A stretch of 64,000 nucleotides of DNA, from assembly GCA_036563245.1 (NCBI GenBank), contig DATCMU010000035.1, forward strand, positions 1 through 64,000. The letters run 5' to 3'. Of the stretch, positions 1-10,373 are shown piece by piece. Under the pieces are notes generated by a model that was given only the letters and a program-made list of their open reading frames with translations, was not told the DNA's origin and searched no databases. The DNA comes from DATCMU01 sp036563245 (GTDB lineage Bacteria > Pseudomonadota > Alphaproteobacteria > Rhizobiales > Devosiaceae). The first letter of the stretch is position 1, and each line of letters opens with the position of its first letter. The position numbers were made by a program, and so were the translations under genes.

Positions 1-1
1 T

Positions 2-757
2 CCCCACCAGTTCGACATCCATGGCGGCGGCATCGACCTGATCTTCCCGCACCACGAAAACGAGATCGCCCAGTCCCGCTGCGCCCACGGCACCCCAGCC
101 ATGGCCCAGGTGTGGATGCATAACGGCTATCTTCAGGTCGAGGGGCAGAAGATGTCCAAGAGCCTGGGCAACTTCATCACGGTGCACGATCTGCTGGAGA
201 CGGAAAAGTTCGGCGGACGAAAATGGCCCGGCGAGGTGCTGCGCCTTGCCATGCTGATGACCCATTACCGGCAGCCGTTGGATTTCTCGTCAGAGAGATT
301 GGCGTTGGCCGAGCATAAGCTAAGGACTTGGCATGACTCGCTCTATTCGGTTCCATCGCTTCTGGATTGGGGCGAAAAGAACGTCAAACTATCGCCGTCC
401 AACGAATTGATCGAGCACCTTGCCGATGACCTGAATACACATGCTGTGATCGCGTTCCTCGACCATGAAGCAAAAGTTCTTGCCGACGACACCAAAGCGC
501 AACTCTTCATCGACCTGCTGACCATTGGGATTGACATCGACTCCTTTGATCGAACTTTCCGACAGATCATGGGTGATGGCACCGACTCAATGGAGATCGA
601 AACCTTGCTGCGCGCCCGCCTCACAGCCCTCGCCAACAAGGATTTCGCCACGGCCGACCGCATTCGCGCCGAACTTCTGGAGCAGGGCATCCAGCTCATG
701 GACTACAAGGACCCTGAGACCGGCGAGCGCCGGACGAAATGGGAGGTGAAGCGATGA
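2..757 (+). CDS. cysS: Cysteinyl-tRNA synthetase, C-terminal part (5' end outside window)
   Basis: The reading frame is open from base 2, so the gene begins upstream of the window; 251 residues are visible. The enzyme charges tRNA-Cys with cysteine in the cytoplasm. Near the start the frame reads DIHGGGIDLIFPHHENE, the conserved cysteine/zinc-site region of class I CysRS, followed about 40 residues later by the class I signature KMSKSLGNF, which binds ATP. The rest is the helical anticodon-binding DALR-type domain, ending with the usual ADRIRAEL...G stretch. The stop overlaps the start of the next gene by four bases (ATGA), so the two are probably cotranscribed. Identity is certain; only the missing N-terminus limits it. 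Confidence 0.97.
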   Translation, partial: PHQFDIHGGGIDLIFPHHENEIAQSRCAHGTPAMAQVWMHNGYLQVEGQKMSKSLGNFITVHDLLETEKFGGRKWPGEVLRLAMLMTHYRQPLDFSSERLALAEHKLRTWHDSLYSVPSLLDWGEKNVKLSPSNELIEHLADDLNTHAVIAFLDHEAKVLADDTKAQLFIDLLTIGIDIDSFDRTFRQIMGDGTDSMEIETLLRARLTALANKDFATADRIRAELLEQGIQLMDYKDPETGERRTKWEVKR

Positions 758-1146
758 GCGCGACTTTCGATCATGTCGGGCTGAAAGTGCGCGATTTCGA
801 GCGCGCGCGCGAGTTCTACAAGGCAGCGCTCGGCGCGCTGGGGCTCAAGCTTCTCACCGAGTTCGAATATGGCGGCACCCATCACGCCGGATTTGGCGGC
901 GACCGCGCGATATTCTGGATTTCCGACACCCGCGACCTTGTCGGAAAGGCGCATGTCGCCTTCACTGCCGCCAGCCGATCCGAAGTGCAGGCGTTTCATT
1001 CGATCGGTCTTTCGATGGGCGGACGCGACAACGGGCCGCCGGGTATCAGGGCCCAATATGCGCCCGACTATTACGGCGCATTCCTGCTCGATCCGGACGG
1101 CAACAACATAGAGGCGGTGCATCGTGGCCCAGAACGCGAAAGCTGA
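754..1146 (+). CDS. VOC-family (glyoxalase/bleomycin-resistance fold) protein
   Basis: This 130-residue protein begins at an ATG overlapping the cysS stop, preceded by a strong GGGAGGTGA ribosome site. It opens with FDHVGLKVRDFERAREFY, the typical first beta-alpha unit of the vicinal-oxygen-chelate fold, and ends with LLDPDGNNIEAVH, where the Glu is a usual metal ligand of this family. The His at the start (DHV) and this Glu support a metal-dependent single-module VOC protein. Substrate cannot be told from sequence: members include glyoxalases, dioxygenases and resistance proteins. It leads a set of overlapping genes with two GFA-family proteins and may share their transcript. Confidence 0.88.
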   Translation: MSATFDHVGLKVRDFERAREFYKAALGALGLKLLTEFEYGGTHHAGFGGDRAIFWISDTRDLVGKAHVAFTAASRSEVQAFHSIGLSMGGRDNGPPGIRAQYAPDYYGAFLLDPDGNNIEAVHRGPERES

Positions 1147-1620
1147 AGTCCATACCGGCGGATGCCAGTGCGGCGCGGTCCGCTTCCGGCTGCAAGGGCC
1201 GCTCGTGCATGCCTCGATCTGCAATTGCCGCATGTGCCAGAAGGCGTTCGGCAACTTCTTCGCCCCGTTCGCCAACGCGGCGACCGAGCCGGTATGGACC
1301 CGCGGAAAACCGGCCATCTTCCGCAGTTCCGAGCGCGCCGAGCGCGGGTTTTGCCCCCAGTGCGGCACGCCACTGACCTATCGCTGGGGCGACGAGGTCA
1401 CCGCGCTCGCCATCGGGGCATTCGACCATCCAAACGAGATCGTGCCGACTATCGAATTCGCCCACGAAAATCGCCATCCGTTCCTGAATCACATCGCTGA
1501 TCTCAAGGCCGAGCCGCTTGGACTGACCGACGAGGAACGCGACATTCTGGCCATCCTCAAGTCCTTTCAGCACCCGGACCGCGATACGGATACCTGGCCG
1601 GTCAACAACGGGGGCGAGTT

Positions 1621-1624
<4 letters not shown>
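1124..1624 (+). CDS. GFA-family (glutathione-dependent formaldehyde-activating/CENP-V) zinc protein 1
   Basis: A 166-residue protein starting at a GTG that overlaps the previous gene by 23 bases. It carries the GFA zinc motifs in order: GGCQCGAVRF near residue 13, ICNCRMCQKAFGN near residue 34, and FCPQCGTPL near residue 80. The family binds two zinc ions through these cysteines; the founding member was linked to S-hydroxymethylglutathione formation, but most members have no proven reaction. The stop overlaps the GTG start of a close paralogue directly downstream. The exact substrate is unknown. Confidence 0.88.
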
Positions 1625-3071
<1,447 letters not shown>

Positions 3072-3073
3072 GA

Positions 3074-4696
3074 ATGGCCAGCAAGGAACGCCTCTACATC
3101 TTCGACACCACCCTGCGTGATGGCGCGCAGACCGCCGGCATCGAGTTCTCGGTTGAGGACAAGATCACGATCGCGCGCCTGCTCGAAGAACTGGGCGTGG
3201 ACTATGTGGAAGGCGGTTACCCCGGCGCCAACCCGGTGGATACCGAATTCTTCGCCAGGCCGCGCACGTCGTCGGCGACGTTTACCGCATTCGGCATGAC
3301 CAAACGGTCCGGGCGCTCGGTGGAGAATGACCCCGGCGTGCAGGCGCTGATCAATTCGGCGGCTTCGGCCGTGTGTTTCGTGGGCAAGGCCTGGGACCAC
3401 CAGGTCAGGCTGGCGCTCGGCATCTCGCTCAAGGAAAACCTGAGGGGTATCTCGGAAAGCATTGCGGCGACTCGTGAAGCGGGCAAGGAGGCGCTGCTCG
3501 ATGCCGAGCACTTCTTCGACGGTTACAAGGCCAATCCCGCGCATGCGCTGGATTGCGTAAAGGCGGCGCTCGACGCCGGCGCGCGCTGGGTCGTTCTTTG
3601 CGACACCAATGGTGGCACCATGCCCGCCGAGGTCGAGGAGATCGTGAACGAGGTCCTTACGGTCGCGCCGGGCGAGAGGATCGGCATTCACGCCCATGAT
3701 GACACGGGGCAGGCGGTGGCCAACACGCTCGCCGCGGTGAGGGCGGGCGCGCGCCAGATTCAGGGTACGCTGAACGGCATCGGCGAGCGATGCGGCAACG
3801 CCAATCTGGTCACGCTCATCCCAACCCTTGTGCTCAAGCCCGGCTTTGCCGACCGGTTTGAAACCGGGGTCGATGCGGCGCGCCTTGCAAAACTCACCTC
3901 GATCTCGCGCGGTTTCGACGAAATCCTCAATCGCGCCCCGAACCGGCAGGCGCCCTATGTCGGGGCCTCGGCCTTCGCCACCAAGGCGGGCATCCATGCC
4001 TCGGCCATCAGCAAGGACCCTTCGACCTATGAGCACGTTCCGCCCGAAAGCGTTGGCAACGAGCGCTCCGTAATGGTGTCGCAGCAGGCCGGGCGCTCGA
4101 ACCTGCTTGCGGCGCTGCGCCGGCACGGCCTCGACGTGGAAAAGGACGATCCGCGCCTCGACACCCTGTTGCGCAAGGTGAAGGAACGCGAGGCGCGAGG
4201 CTATTCCTATGACGGCGCGGAAGCCTCTTTCGCGCTCCTGGCGCGCAAGGTATTGGGATCGTTGCCCGAATTCTTCCGGGTCGAGAGCTACCGAACGGCC
4301 ATCGAGCGTCGCCACAACGCGCGCGGCGAGCTGGTTACGGTATCCGAGGCCGTGGTCAAGATAACGGTGGACGGGGAAGAGCTGATGTCGGTCGCCGAAG
4401 GAAACGGCCCGGTCAACGCGCTCGATCTCGCAATGCGCAAGGATCTGGGCAAGTATTCGGATCGCATCGCCGATCTTGAACTTGTCGATTTCAAGGTGCG
4501 TATCCTGGACGGCGGCACGGGCGCGGTCACCCGTGTGCTGGTGGAAAGCCGCGATTCCGCTGGAGAACGCTGGTATACGGTGGGTGTGTCGCCCAACATC
4601 ATTGATGCCTCGTTTGAGGCACTATATGACTCGATTACTTACAAGCTGATCAGGACGGGGGCGTCGTCTGCGACCAACCCCGCCAAGGCGCACTAG
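3074..4696 (+). CDS. cimA: (R)-citramalate synthase
   Basis: This 540-residue enzyme would condense pyruvate with acetyl-CoA to citramalate, the first step of the threonine-independent route to isoleucine. The N-terminal HMGL/TIM-barrel domain has LYIFDTTLRDGAQTAGI (catalytic Arg-Asp pair) and the metal-binding HAHDDTGQAVAN; the GNANL glycine motif follows. The C-terminal part (residues about 400-530) is a LeuA-type allosteric domain, so isoleucine feedback is likely. I use the ATG at 3074 because MASKERLYIFDTT matches the family start and it lies just after the pip stop. Homocitrate or isopropylmalate synthase are less likely given the DTTLRDGAQTAGI/GVDYVEGGYPG pattern of CimA. Confidence 0.93.
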   Translation: MASKERLYIFDTTLRDGAQTAGIEFSVEDKITIARLLEELGVDYVEGGYPGANPVDTEFFARPRTSSATFTAFGMTKRSGRSVENDPGVQALINSAASAVCFVGKAWDHQVRLALGISLKENLRGISESIAATREAGKEALLDAEHFFDGYKANPAHALDCVKAALDAGARWVVLCDTNGGTMPAEVEEIVNEVLTVAPGERIGIHAHDDTGQAVANTLAAVRAGARQIQGTLNGIGERCGNANLVTLIPTLVLKPGFADRFETGVDAARLAKLTSISRGFDEILNRAPNRQAPYVGASAFATKAGIHASAISKDPSTYEHVPPESVGNERSVMVSQQAGRSNLLAALRRHGLDVEKDDPRLDTLLRKVKEREARGYSYDGAEASFALLARKVLGSLPEFFRVESYRTAIERRHNARGELVTVSEAVVKITVDGEELMSVAEGNGPVNALDLAMRKDLGKYSDRIADLELVDFKVRILDGGTGAVTRVLVESRDSAGERWYTVGVSPNIIDASFEALYDSITYKLIRTGASSATNPAKAH

Positions 4697-4734
4697 ACGA
4701 CCGGCTGCAGGGGCCGGCGGGCACGGAGGCTCCA

Positions 4735-7221
4735 CTGGCCGAAAACGAAAACAAGACCGAGAACGCCAAGAGCGAAAACGCCAAGAGCGAAAACGGGACT
4801 ACCAGCAGCGGTGCGAGCACCGAGACGCAAGGCCGGCCGGCGAACCGCTGGCTTGTGGGGCTGGGCGCGGGGGCCGGTGCCATCGTCGTGGTGGCGTTGA
4901 TCTTTGTCGGCCCGTATGTCGGACCGTGTTCGAGCAGCCCCGATGGCCTGCTCTCCTGCATCACGGGCAAGTTGAGCGATCGCGGCGAGGAGCGGAAGGC
5001 CGAGCCGCAGGAGGAGACCGCGCAGCAGCCGGCTCCCGAGCAGGCAGCCGCGCCAGCCGGCGAGGCCGCAGCGCCCGCAGCGCAGCAGGCGGCCCCGGCC
5101 GAGCAGGCTGCGGCGCCCGCACAAGAATCCGTGCCCGCCGACCAGGCCGCCGCCGCGCCTCAGAAAGCCGGAGAGACGCCCGATGCAAGTGCCGGCAAGT
5201 TGGAGCTTGGACTGGTGCGCGCCCAGCCGGATGGCTCGGTGATCGTGGCCGGCTCCGCCGCTCCCGGTGCTGAAGTCGCCATCTATGGCAACGGCAAGGA
5301 ACTCGGCACCACGACGGCCGAGTCCTCGGGCGACTGGGTTTTCATTCCTGATTCGCCATTGCCTGCGGGGGGCGTGGAAATCACCGTCGGAACGCCCGGA
5401 GGCGATCAGCAGGCGGCAAAATCCGTCGTCGTGGTGATCGACCCCGATCACAAGAGCGAACCGACTGTGGTGGCCGGTGTGCCGGGACAACTCGACAAGG
5501 TGCTCGCAGGCCTCAAGGGCGCAACGGCACCTGCCGAGACGGCCCAGGCGGCGCCGGCGGCCCCGGCTGCCGAGCAGCCCGCCACGGAAGTTGCGACGGC
5601 TCAACCACAGACCGAGACGCCCACGCCGGCGACCGAGCAACCGGCAGCGCCCGCGGCGACTGCCACGGAGCAAGCTGCTCCGGCTGCGGAAACTGCCGCT
5701 CCGTCGCAAGCCGCCACTTCGGGGGAAGCCTCTCCGGCTGAATCAGCGCCGACGACCGTTCCATTTGTCGCGGAGCCTGACCTTGCCGCGCCGCCGCCAG
5801 TGCCTGCGCCAGCGACAGCGTCCGAGCAGCCGGCCGCCCCGGCCGAGCAGCCGGCGCCACAGCAGGAAACCAAGGTCGCGGTCGCCCAGCCGCCTGCGGA
5901 AACGCCGGCACCGGCAGCCTCCACGCCGGAAACCTTGCCCTCGATCCAGCCGAGCATCGACGGCATCGAGATCGACGGCAACAAGGACTATTTCGCTGGC
6001 GCGGCGCCGGATGGAACCGTCGTGCGTCTTTATGTCGACAACCAGCACATTGCCGACAGCACCGTCCAGGGCGGGCGCTGGTATGTCGAGGCCGAAGGGG
6101 TCCTGACCAAGCCGACCCAACTGGTGCGCATCGACGTCATCAAGCCCGATAACGCGGAAGTCGTGTCGCGGGCGGAAGTGAATTTCGTCGTCGATCTGCC
6201 CAAGCAGACGACCGCGCCGCAGACCGAGATTGCCGCAGCCGAGCCAAACGCGCCGGCTGCGGAAGCGGTTCCCGCCACCCCCACGGCAACCGAACCGGCG
6301 GCAAACACTGCCCAGGCAGTGCCCTTCACTCCCGCGCAGGATCTCGCAACGCCTCCGCCGGTCGGGGCGGCGGAACCCGCCGTCACTCCCGAGGCCGCGC
6401 CGGCCGCAAGTGCCCAGGCGCAGCCCGAGGCGAGTGCGCCCGCAAACGCCGCTGCGGCAACCCCGGCGGCAGAGCCGGCACCGGCGACGGACGTGGAGAC
6501 TGCGCAGGCGGTGCCGTTCAACGCTCCGGATGCGCTGGCCGCGCCGCCGGCCATTGCGGTGGTGCCGCCTCCAGCCGAAGCGGCGCCGGAGCCGGCCAAG
6601 GCGGCGTCAGCGCCAGCGCCTGCCGCCACGGCGGAGGCCAAGCCGGCGGAAGCACCTGCTCCCCAGCCCGCCGAAACTGTTGCCGCTCCTGCTGAAACAG
6701 CGGCGACGCCGACCGATGTCGAGACCGCACAGGCCGTGCCGTTCGCGGCCGATCAGGATCTCGCCGCGCCTCCTGCGATCGCGGTGGGGGCTGCCGAGCC
6801 GGCGCCGGAGCCGGCCGGGAAGCCTGAGGCGGCACCTGCGACGGTTCCCGCCGAACAGGCGAACACGGACGTGCAGACAGCCCAGGCCGTTCCGTTCGCT
6901 CAAGATACCGAGCTCAATGCCCCGCCCCCGGTCGCCGGACAGGCGGCGCAAGCGGATCGCCCGATGTCGGCGGCTGGCGTGCCCACGCTCTACGCCATAC
7001 CGGTCGGCGATCCGGAGGCCATGCGGTTCATCTCGGGCAAGGCCATCATTCGTCGCGGCGACAACCTCTGGACCATCGCCCGGCGCGTATATGGCCACGG
7101 CATCCAGTACCACGCGATCTATGAGGCGAATTCCGACCAGATCCGTGATCCGCACTGGATCTATCCCGGCCAGGTGTTCGACCTTCCCACGATGCCCAAG
7201 GCCGAAACGGGCAAGCAGTAG
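4735..7221 (+). CDS. Large Ala/Pro-rich envelope protein with Ig-like and C-terminal LysM domains; probable CTG start
   Basis: The frame has no ATG, GTG or TTG between the upstream stop (4627) and a GTG at 4855. That GTG would delete a clearly protein-like hydrophilic tail (repeated NAKSEN) just before a membrane segment (VGLGAGAGAIVVVALIFVG). A GGAGG at 4725-4729 stands five bases before a CTG at 4735, which would give 828 residues starting MAENENKTEN; I take that start. After the membrane anchor come two Ig-like segments (about 5220-5440 and 5950-6200), long Ala/Pro/Glu linkers with five copies of a VPFxxxxxLxAPP repeat, and a C-terminal LysM (RRGDNLWTIARRVYG...NSDQIRDPHWIYPGQVF). Likely anchored in the inner membrane and binding peptidoglycan. 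If CTG is wrong the CDS is 4855-7221. Confidence 0.85.
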   Translation: MAENENKTENAKSENAKSENGTTSSGASTETQGRPANRWLVGLGAGAGAIVVVALIFVGPYVGPCSSSPDGLLSCITGKLSDRGEERKAEPQEETAQQPAPEQAAAPAGEAAAPAAQQAAPAEQAAAPAQESVPADQAAAAPQKAGETPDASAGKLELGLVRAQPDGSVIVAGSAAPGAEVAIYGNGKELGTTTAESSGDWVFIPDSPLPAGGVEITVGTPGGDQQAAKSVVVVIDPDHKSEPTVVAGVPGQLDKVLAGLKGATAPAETAQAAPAAPAAEQPATEVATAQPQTETPTPATEQPAAPAATATEQAAPAAETAAPSQAATSGEASPAESAPTTVPFVAEPDLAAPPPVPAPATASEQPAAPAEQPAPQQETKVAVAQPPAETPAPAASTPETLPSIQPSIDGIEIDGNKDYFAGAAPDGTVVRLYVDNQHIADSTVQGGRWYVEAEGVLTKPTQLVRIDVIKPDNAEVVSRAEVNFVVDLPKQTTAPQTEIAAAEPNAPAAEAVPATPTATEPAANTAQAVPFTPAQDLATPPPVGAAEPAVTPEAAPAASAQAQPEASAPANAAAATPAAEPAPATDVETAQAVPFNAPDALAAPPAIAVVPPPAEAAPEPAKAASAPAPAATAEAKPAEAPAPQPAETVAAPAETAATPTDVETAQAVPFAADQDLAAPPAIAVGAAEPAPEPAGKPEAAPATVPAEQANTDVQTAQAVPFAQDTELNAPPPVAGQAAQADRPMSAAGVPTLYAIPVGDPEAMRFISGKAIIRRGDNLWTIARRVYGHGIQYHAIYEANSDQIRDPHWIYPGQVFDLPTMPKAETGKQ

Positions 7222-7233
7222 GGTGCCTTGAGC

Positions 7234-7261
7234 GGCGGCGCGTCTTCGCGGATGCGCCGCC
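7234..7261 (+). terminator. GC-rich hairpin after the LysM gene
   Basis: Arms GGCGGCGC (7234-7241) and GCGCCGCC (7254-7261) are perfectly complementary with a 12-base loop, beginning 12 bases after the LysM stop. No T-run follows (CCGCTTTCC), so this may act as a 3' mRNA stabiliser or weak terminator rather than a classic intrinsic terminator. Confidence 0.5.
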
Positions 7262-7272
7262 CCGCTTTCCTT

Positions 7273-7290
7273 TATCGGCGAATGGCGATA
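7273..7290. promoter_or_regulatory. Candidate ArsR operator upstream of the ArsR gene
   Basis: An inverted repeat TATCG-N8-CGATA lies about 90 bases before the ArsR-family start, next to the AT-rich run CGATATAAG. ArsR-family repressors bind short palindromes at their own promoter, so this is the best candidate in the 158-base gap, but the arms are only five bases and chance occurrence is possible. Confidence 0.3.
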
Positions 7291-7379
7291 TAAGAGCGAA
7301 ATGACGGCTGGCCTTCGGCTCCAGGGCTGAAGGCCGGCCGGTCATCGGCGATACTGAGGCACAGCGCCGGGAGCAGAAG

Positions 7380-7697
7380 ATGGAAGACGACGACCTGGCC
7401 AATGTGCTGCGCGCACTGGGCCATCCGGTACGTTTGCACATATTGCGGATTCTGGGCCGGCAACGGTCGGACTGCTGCTGCACCGACGTCACCCAATGCC
7501 TGCCGCTGGCGCAATCCACGGTATCCCAACATCTCAAGGTGCTGCTCGACGCGGGCGTGATCGAGCGCCATCCGCGTGGCACGCGCAATTGCTACACCGT
7601 CCGCCGTGAACGGCTGGAAAATCTCGGCATCGCCTTTGGCGGCCTGATGGCCGGGCTCGAAGCGGCGCCGCAAGAGAAGTCAACGGAGCCCGTTTGA
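7380..7697 (+). CDS. ArsR-family winged-helix transcriptional regulator with a Cys cluster
   Basis: A 105-residue ArsR/SmtB-type repressor. The winged helix-turn-helix runs from LANVLRALGHPVRLHILRIL to LAQSTVSQHLKVLLDAGVIERH, the latter being the recognition helix. A run of three cysteines (SDCCCTDVTQC, with a fourth five residues on) lies where many family members place metal- or thiol-sensing residues, so it may respond to a soft metal, persulfide or thiol oxidation; that is inference. The stop and the ABC exporter start share one base (TGATG), making a two-gene operon in which the exporter is the likely target. Confidence 0.92.
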   Translation: MEDDDLANVLRALGHPVRLHILRILGRQRSDCCCTDVTQCLPLAQSTVSQHLKVLLDAGVIERHPRGTRNCYTVRRERLENLGIAFGGLMAGLEAAPQEKSTEPV

Positions 7698-9598
7698 TGT
7701 CCGTTACATCGGAGAAGACCTCCCAACCCACCGTCAGTGCCGACGAGGGGTCGGTGTTCCGCACTGTCCGCAATCTTTGGCAGTACATGTGGCCTGCGGA
7801 CCGACCCGACCTGAAGCGGCGCGTGCTGCTGGCCATCGGAGCCCTGATACTGGCCAAGGTCGCTTCGACTCTTGCGCCATTCGCCTACAAGGCAGTCATC
7901 GACAGTCTCGGCGCTCCTGATGCCAGTAACGGACTTGTGACCGTGGTCGCCCTGCCGATCATGCTGGTGATCGCCTACGGCGTCGCCAACGTCGCCGACA
8001 ACGGCTTCCAGCAATTGCGCGATGTGCTGTTTGCCCGGGTCGGCCAACACGCCGTGCGGCGCCTTGCCTATCGGACTTTCGTTCACCTGCACGCGCTGTC
8101 GCTGCGGTTTCACCTGCAGCGGCGCACGGGCGGGCTTTCACGCGTCATCGAACGCGGGACCAAGGGCATCGAGACCATCGTACGGTTCACGATGCTGAAC
8201 ACGGCGCCCACCTTCATCGAATTCCTGATCGTGGGCTCCATTTTCGCCTGGATGTTCGGCCTTTGGTTTCTTGGCGTGCTCGTGGCGACGATCTGGCTCT
8301 ATGTCTGGTTCACGGTAAGGGCATCGAACTGGCGCATTTCCATCCGCCGCGACATGAACCAGAGCGACACCGACGCCAATTCCAAGGCCATCGACAGCCT
8401 GCTCAATTTCGAAACGGTCAAGTATTTCGGCAACGAGCGGCTCGAGGCCGACCGGTTCGACGAATCCATGGCCGGTTACGAGCGTGCCGCGGTGCGCATC
8501 TGGTCGTCGCTTGGCGTGCTCAATTTCGGACAGGGCGTGATCTTCTACGGCGGGCTGACAGTCATCAGCGTCATGGCCGCGCAAGGCGTTCTGGCCGGAC
8601 GGTTGAGCGTGGGGGACTTCGTGCTCATCAATGCCTTCATGATGCAGATCTATCGTCCGCTGAACATGATCGGGTTCGTCTACCGCGAAATCCGACAGGG
8701 ACTGGCCGACATCGAGGCCATGTTCCAGTTGCTCGACCAGCCGCCGGAAATCGAGGACGCCCCGAACGCCCGTCCCCTGGAAATCAGCGGTCCCGTAATT
8801 CGCTTTGAGGACGTGCATTTCCACTATGATCCGGACCGGCCGATCCTCAAGGGCATCAGCTTCGAGGTTCCCGCCGGCAAGACGATCGCCGTCGTCGGCC
8901 CGTCCGGCGCGGGAAAATCCACCATCTCGCGGCTCATCTACCGCTTCTACGATGTCACGGGTGGCCGCATCACCATCGACGGGCAGGACGTGCGCGACCT
9001 GACGCAAAAGAGCCTGCGCGATGCCATCGGCATGGTCCCCCAGGATACGGTCCTGTTCAACGACACCATCGCCTACAACATCCTTTATGGCCGGCCTGCG
9101 GCCAACGATAAGGACGTGCGCGAAGCTGCCCGCATGGCGCAGATCGCCGGTTTCATCGAAAGCCTGCCCAACGGCTTCGAAACGCCGGTCGGCGAACGCG
9201 GGCTCAAGCTCTCGGGCGGCGAGAAGCAACGTGTCGCCATCGCCCGGACTATTCTGAAAAGCCCGCCGATCCTGATCCTAGACGAGGCGACATCAGCGCT
9301 CGATACCCAGACCGAACGCGATATCCAGTCCGCGCTCGATGCCGTGTCGGCCAATCGCACCACGCTGGTCATTGCGCACCGTCTGTCGACAGTGGTCAAC
9401 GCCGACGAGATCATCGTGCTCCGGGCCGGCGAAATCGCCGAGCGGGGCAAGCACAGGGAATTGCTGGCGATGGATGGGCTCTACGCGCAGATGTGGAACC
9501 GCCAGCGCGAGGCGACCGAGGCGGAGGAAATGCTGCGCAAGACGCGCGCCGACGCAGAAGGTTTCCTCGGCAACACACCTGTCCCGGCCGCGGAGTAG
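7697..9598 (+). CDS. Atm1-type ABC exporter (fused permease-ATPase, heavy-metal/glutathione-conjugate family)
   Basis: A 633-residue half transporter with an N-terminal six-helix membrane domain (residues about 40-320) and a C-terminal ATPase: Walker A GPSGAGKST, signature LSGGEKQR, Walker B ILILDEATSALD, and H-loop IAHRLST. The membrane part contains FHLQRRTGGLSRVIERGTKGI and NFETVKYFGNE, typical of the Atm1/HMT1 branch, which exports glutathione-linked metals or Fe-S precursors from the cytoplasm. I use the ATG at 7697 with GGAG eight bases upstream; a TTG three bases earlier is also possible. Cotranscribed with the Cys-rich ArsR regulator, which fits metal or thiol stress control. Confidence 0.93.
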   Translation: MSVTSEKTSQPTVSADEGSVFRTVRNLWQYMWPADRPDLKRRVLLAIGALILAKVASTLAPFAYKAVIDSLGAPDASNGLVTVVALPIMLVIAYGVANVADNGFQQLRDVLFARVGQHAVRRLAYRTFVHLHALSLRFHLQRRTGGLSRVIERGTKGIETIVRFTMLNTAPTFIEFLIVGSIFAWMFGLWFLGVLVATIWLYVWFTVRASNWRISIRRDMNQSDTDANSKAIDSLLNFETVKYFGNERLEADRFDESMAGYERAAVRIWSSLGVLNFGQGVIFYGGLTVISVMAAQGVLAGRLSVGDFVLINAFMMQIYRPLNMIGFVYREIRQGLADIEAMFQLLDQPPEIEDAPNARPLEISGPVIRFEDVHFHYDPDRPILKGISFEVPAGKTIAVVGPSGAGKSTISRLIYRFYDVTGGRITIDGQDVRDLTQKSLRDAIGMVPQDTVLFNDTIAYNILYGRPAANDKDVREAARMAQIAGFIESLPNGFETPVGERGLKLSGGEKQRVAIARTILKSPPILILDEATSALDTQTERDIQSALDAVSANRTTLVIAHRLSTVVNADEIIVLRAGEIAERGKHRELLAMDGLYAQMWNRQREATEAEEMLRKTRADAEGFLGNTPVPAAE

Positions 9599-9685
9599 GG
9601 ACAAGATCCGTTCCGCAGACAATTGCCCTCAAGGTATCCCGGAGACCGGACGCTCCGTGTTGGCGCGCTCGAACTGATGCCTGCC

Positions 9686-10066
9686 TCAAGGAACAAACGC
9701 TTCGGTCCGCTCCCGCAGCCATGCGTCGAGTACGTTCTTTTTGAAAGTTCCTGCCTCGAGATGACCGAGCACAAATGCTTCGATCTCGTCATTCGGCGCA
9801 GCGATATCGAGCCCATTCAACTGCAGGAACAGTTCGGTGCATGCATAGGCAACGCGCTTGTTTCCATCGACGAAGCCATGGTTCATTGCAAGGCTCTCCC
9901 ACAAGGCCGCCGCTTCTTCGACGAGGTCACCATAGTAGCCGGTCTGCGGGCGAAGCAGCGCCGCCTCTACAAGGCCCGCGTCTCGAATGCCAGTCGCGCC
10001 GCCAAAGGCGTCGAGAAGTGCGCCATGTATATGCACAACCTCATCGAGCGTCAGATACTCGGTCAT
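9686..10066 (-). CDS. doc: Doc-type toxin (Fic fold, death-on-curing family)
   Basis: A 126-residue Fic/Doc protein. The core motif reads NHGFVDGNKRVA, matching the Doc pattern HxFxDxNKR, with the invariant His and the phosphate-binding Asn-Lys-Arg. Known Doc toxins phosphorylate EF-Tu and stop translation. It begins six bases after the stop of a Phd-type antitoxin on the same strand, the normal antitoxin-first order. The protein is full length with all core residues, so it is probably active. Confidence 0.92.
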   Translation of the reverse strand: MTEYLTLDEVVHIHGALLDAFGGATGIRDAGLVEAALLRPQTGYYGDLVEEAAALWESLAMNHGFVDGNKRVAYACTELFLQLNGLDIAAPNDEIEAFVLGHLEAGTFKKNVLDAWLRERTEAFVP

Positions 10067-10072
10067 CGAGGG

Positions 10073-10312
10073 CTACTTGGCCAATGCCTCATAGAGCGAT
10101 TTGCGCCGCTTGATGCTCCGCTTCAGCAGCGCGTCGACCGCGGGGCGTACCCTTGAAGACTTGAGCATCGCTTCGTACGCCTGATACTCCTCCGACGACA
10201 GCATCACGCCGATGTCCCTGCCGTTCTTCAGAATGTGGACCGGCTCTTTTTGGGCCAGTTCCAACATCTGGCCGAACCTGTTCTTGGCTTCCGTCGCAGT
10301 CATCTTGGCCAT
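10073..10312 (-). CDS. phd: Phd/YefM-family antitoxin
   Basis: A 79-residue antitoxin starting MAKMTATEAKNRFGQML, the Phd/YefM DNA-binding N-terminal signature, followed by VHILKNGRDIGVMLSSEEYQAYE. The basic C-terminal tail (SIKRRKSLYEALAK) would be the part that wraps and neutralises the Doc toxin encoded next. A GGAG ribosome site precedes the ATG. Such proteins repress their own operon, so the short upstream region to 10370 is the likely autoregulated promoter. Confidence 0.92.
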   Translation of the reverse strand: MAKMTATEAKNRFGQMLELAQKEPVHILKNGRDIGVMLSSEEYQAYEAMLKSSRVRPAVDALLKRSIKRRKSLYEALAK

Positions 10313-10373
10313 GGATCATCTCCGGATTATTCAGCTAAAATAGGCGGAATAGCCATTGTGTTCAAGCGACCAA

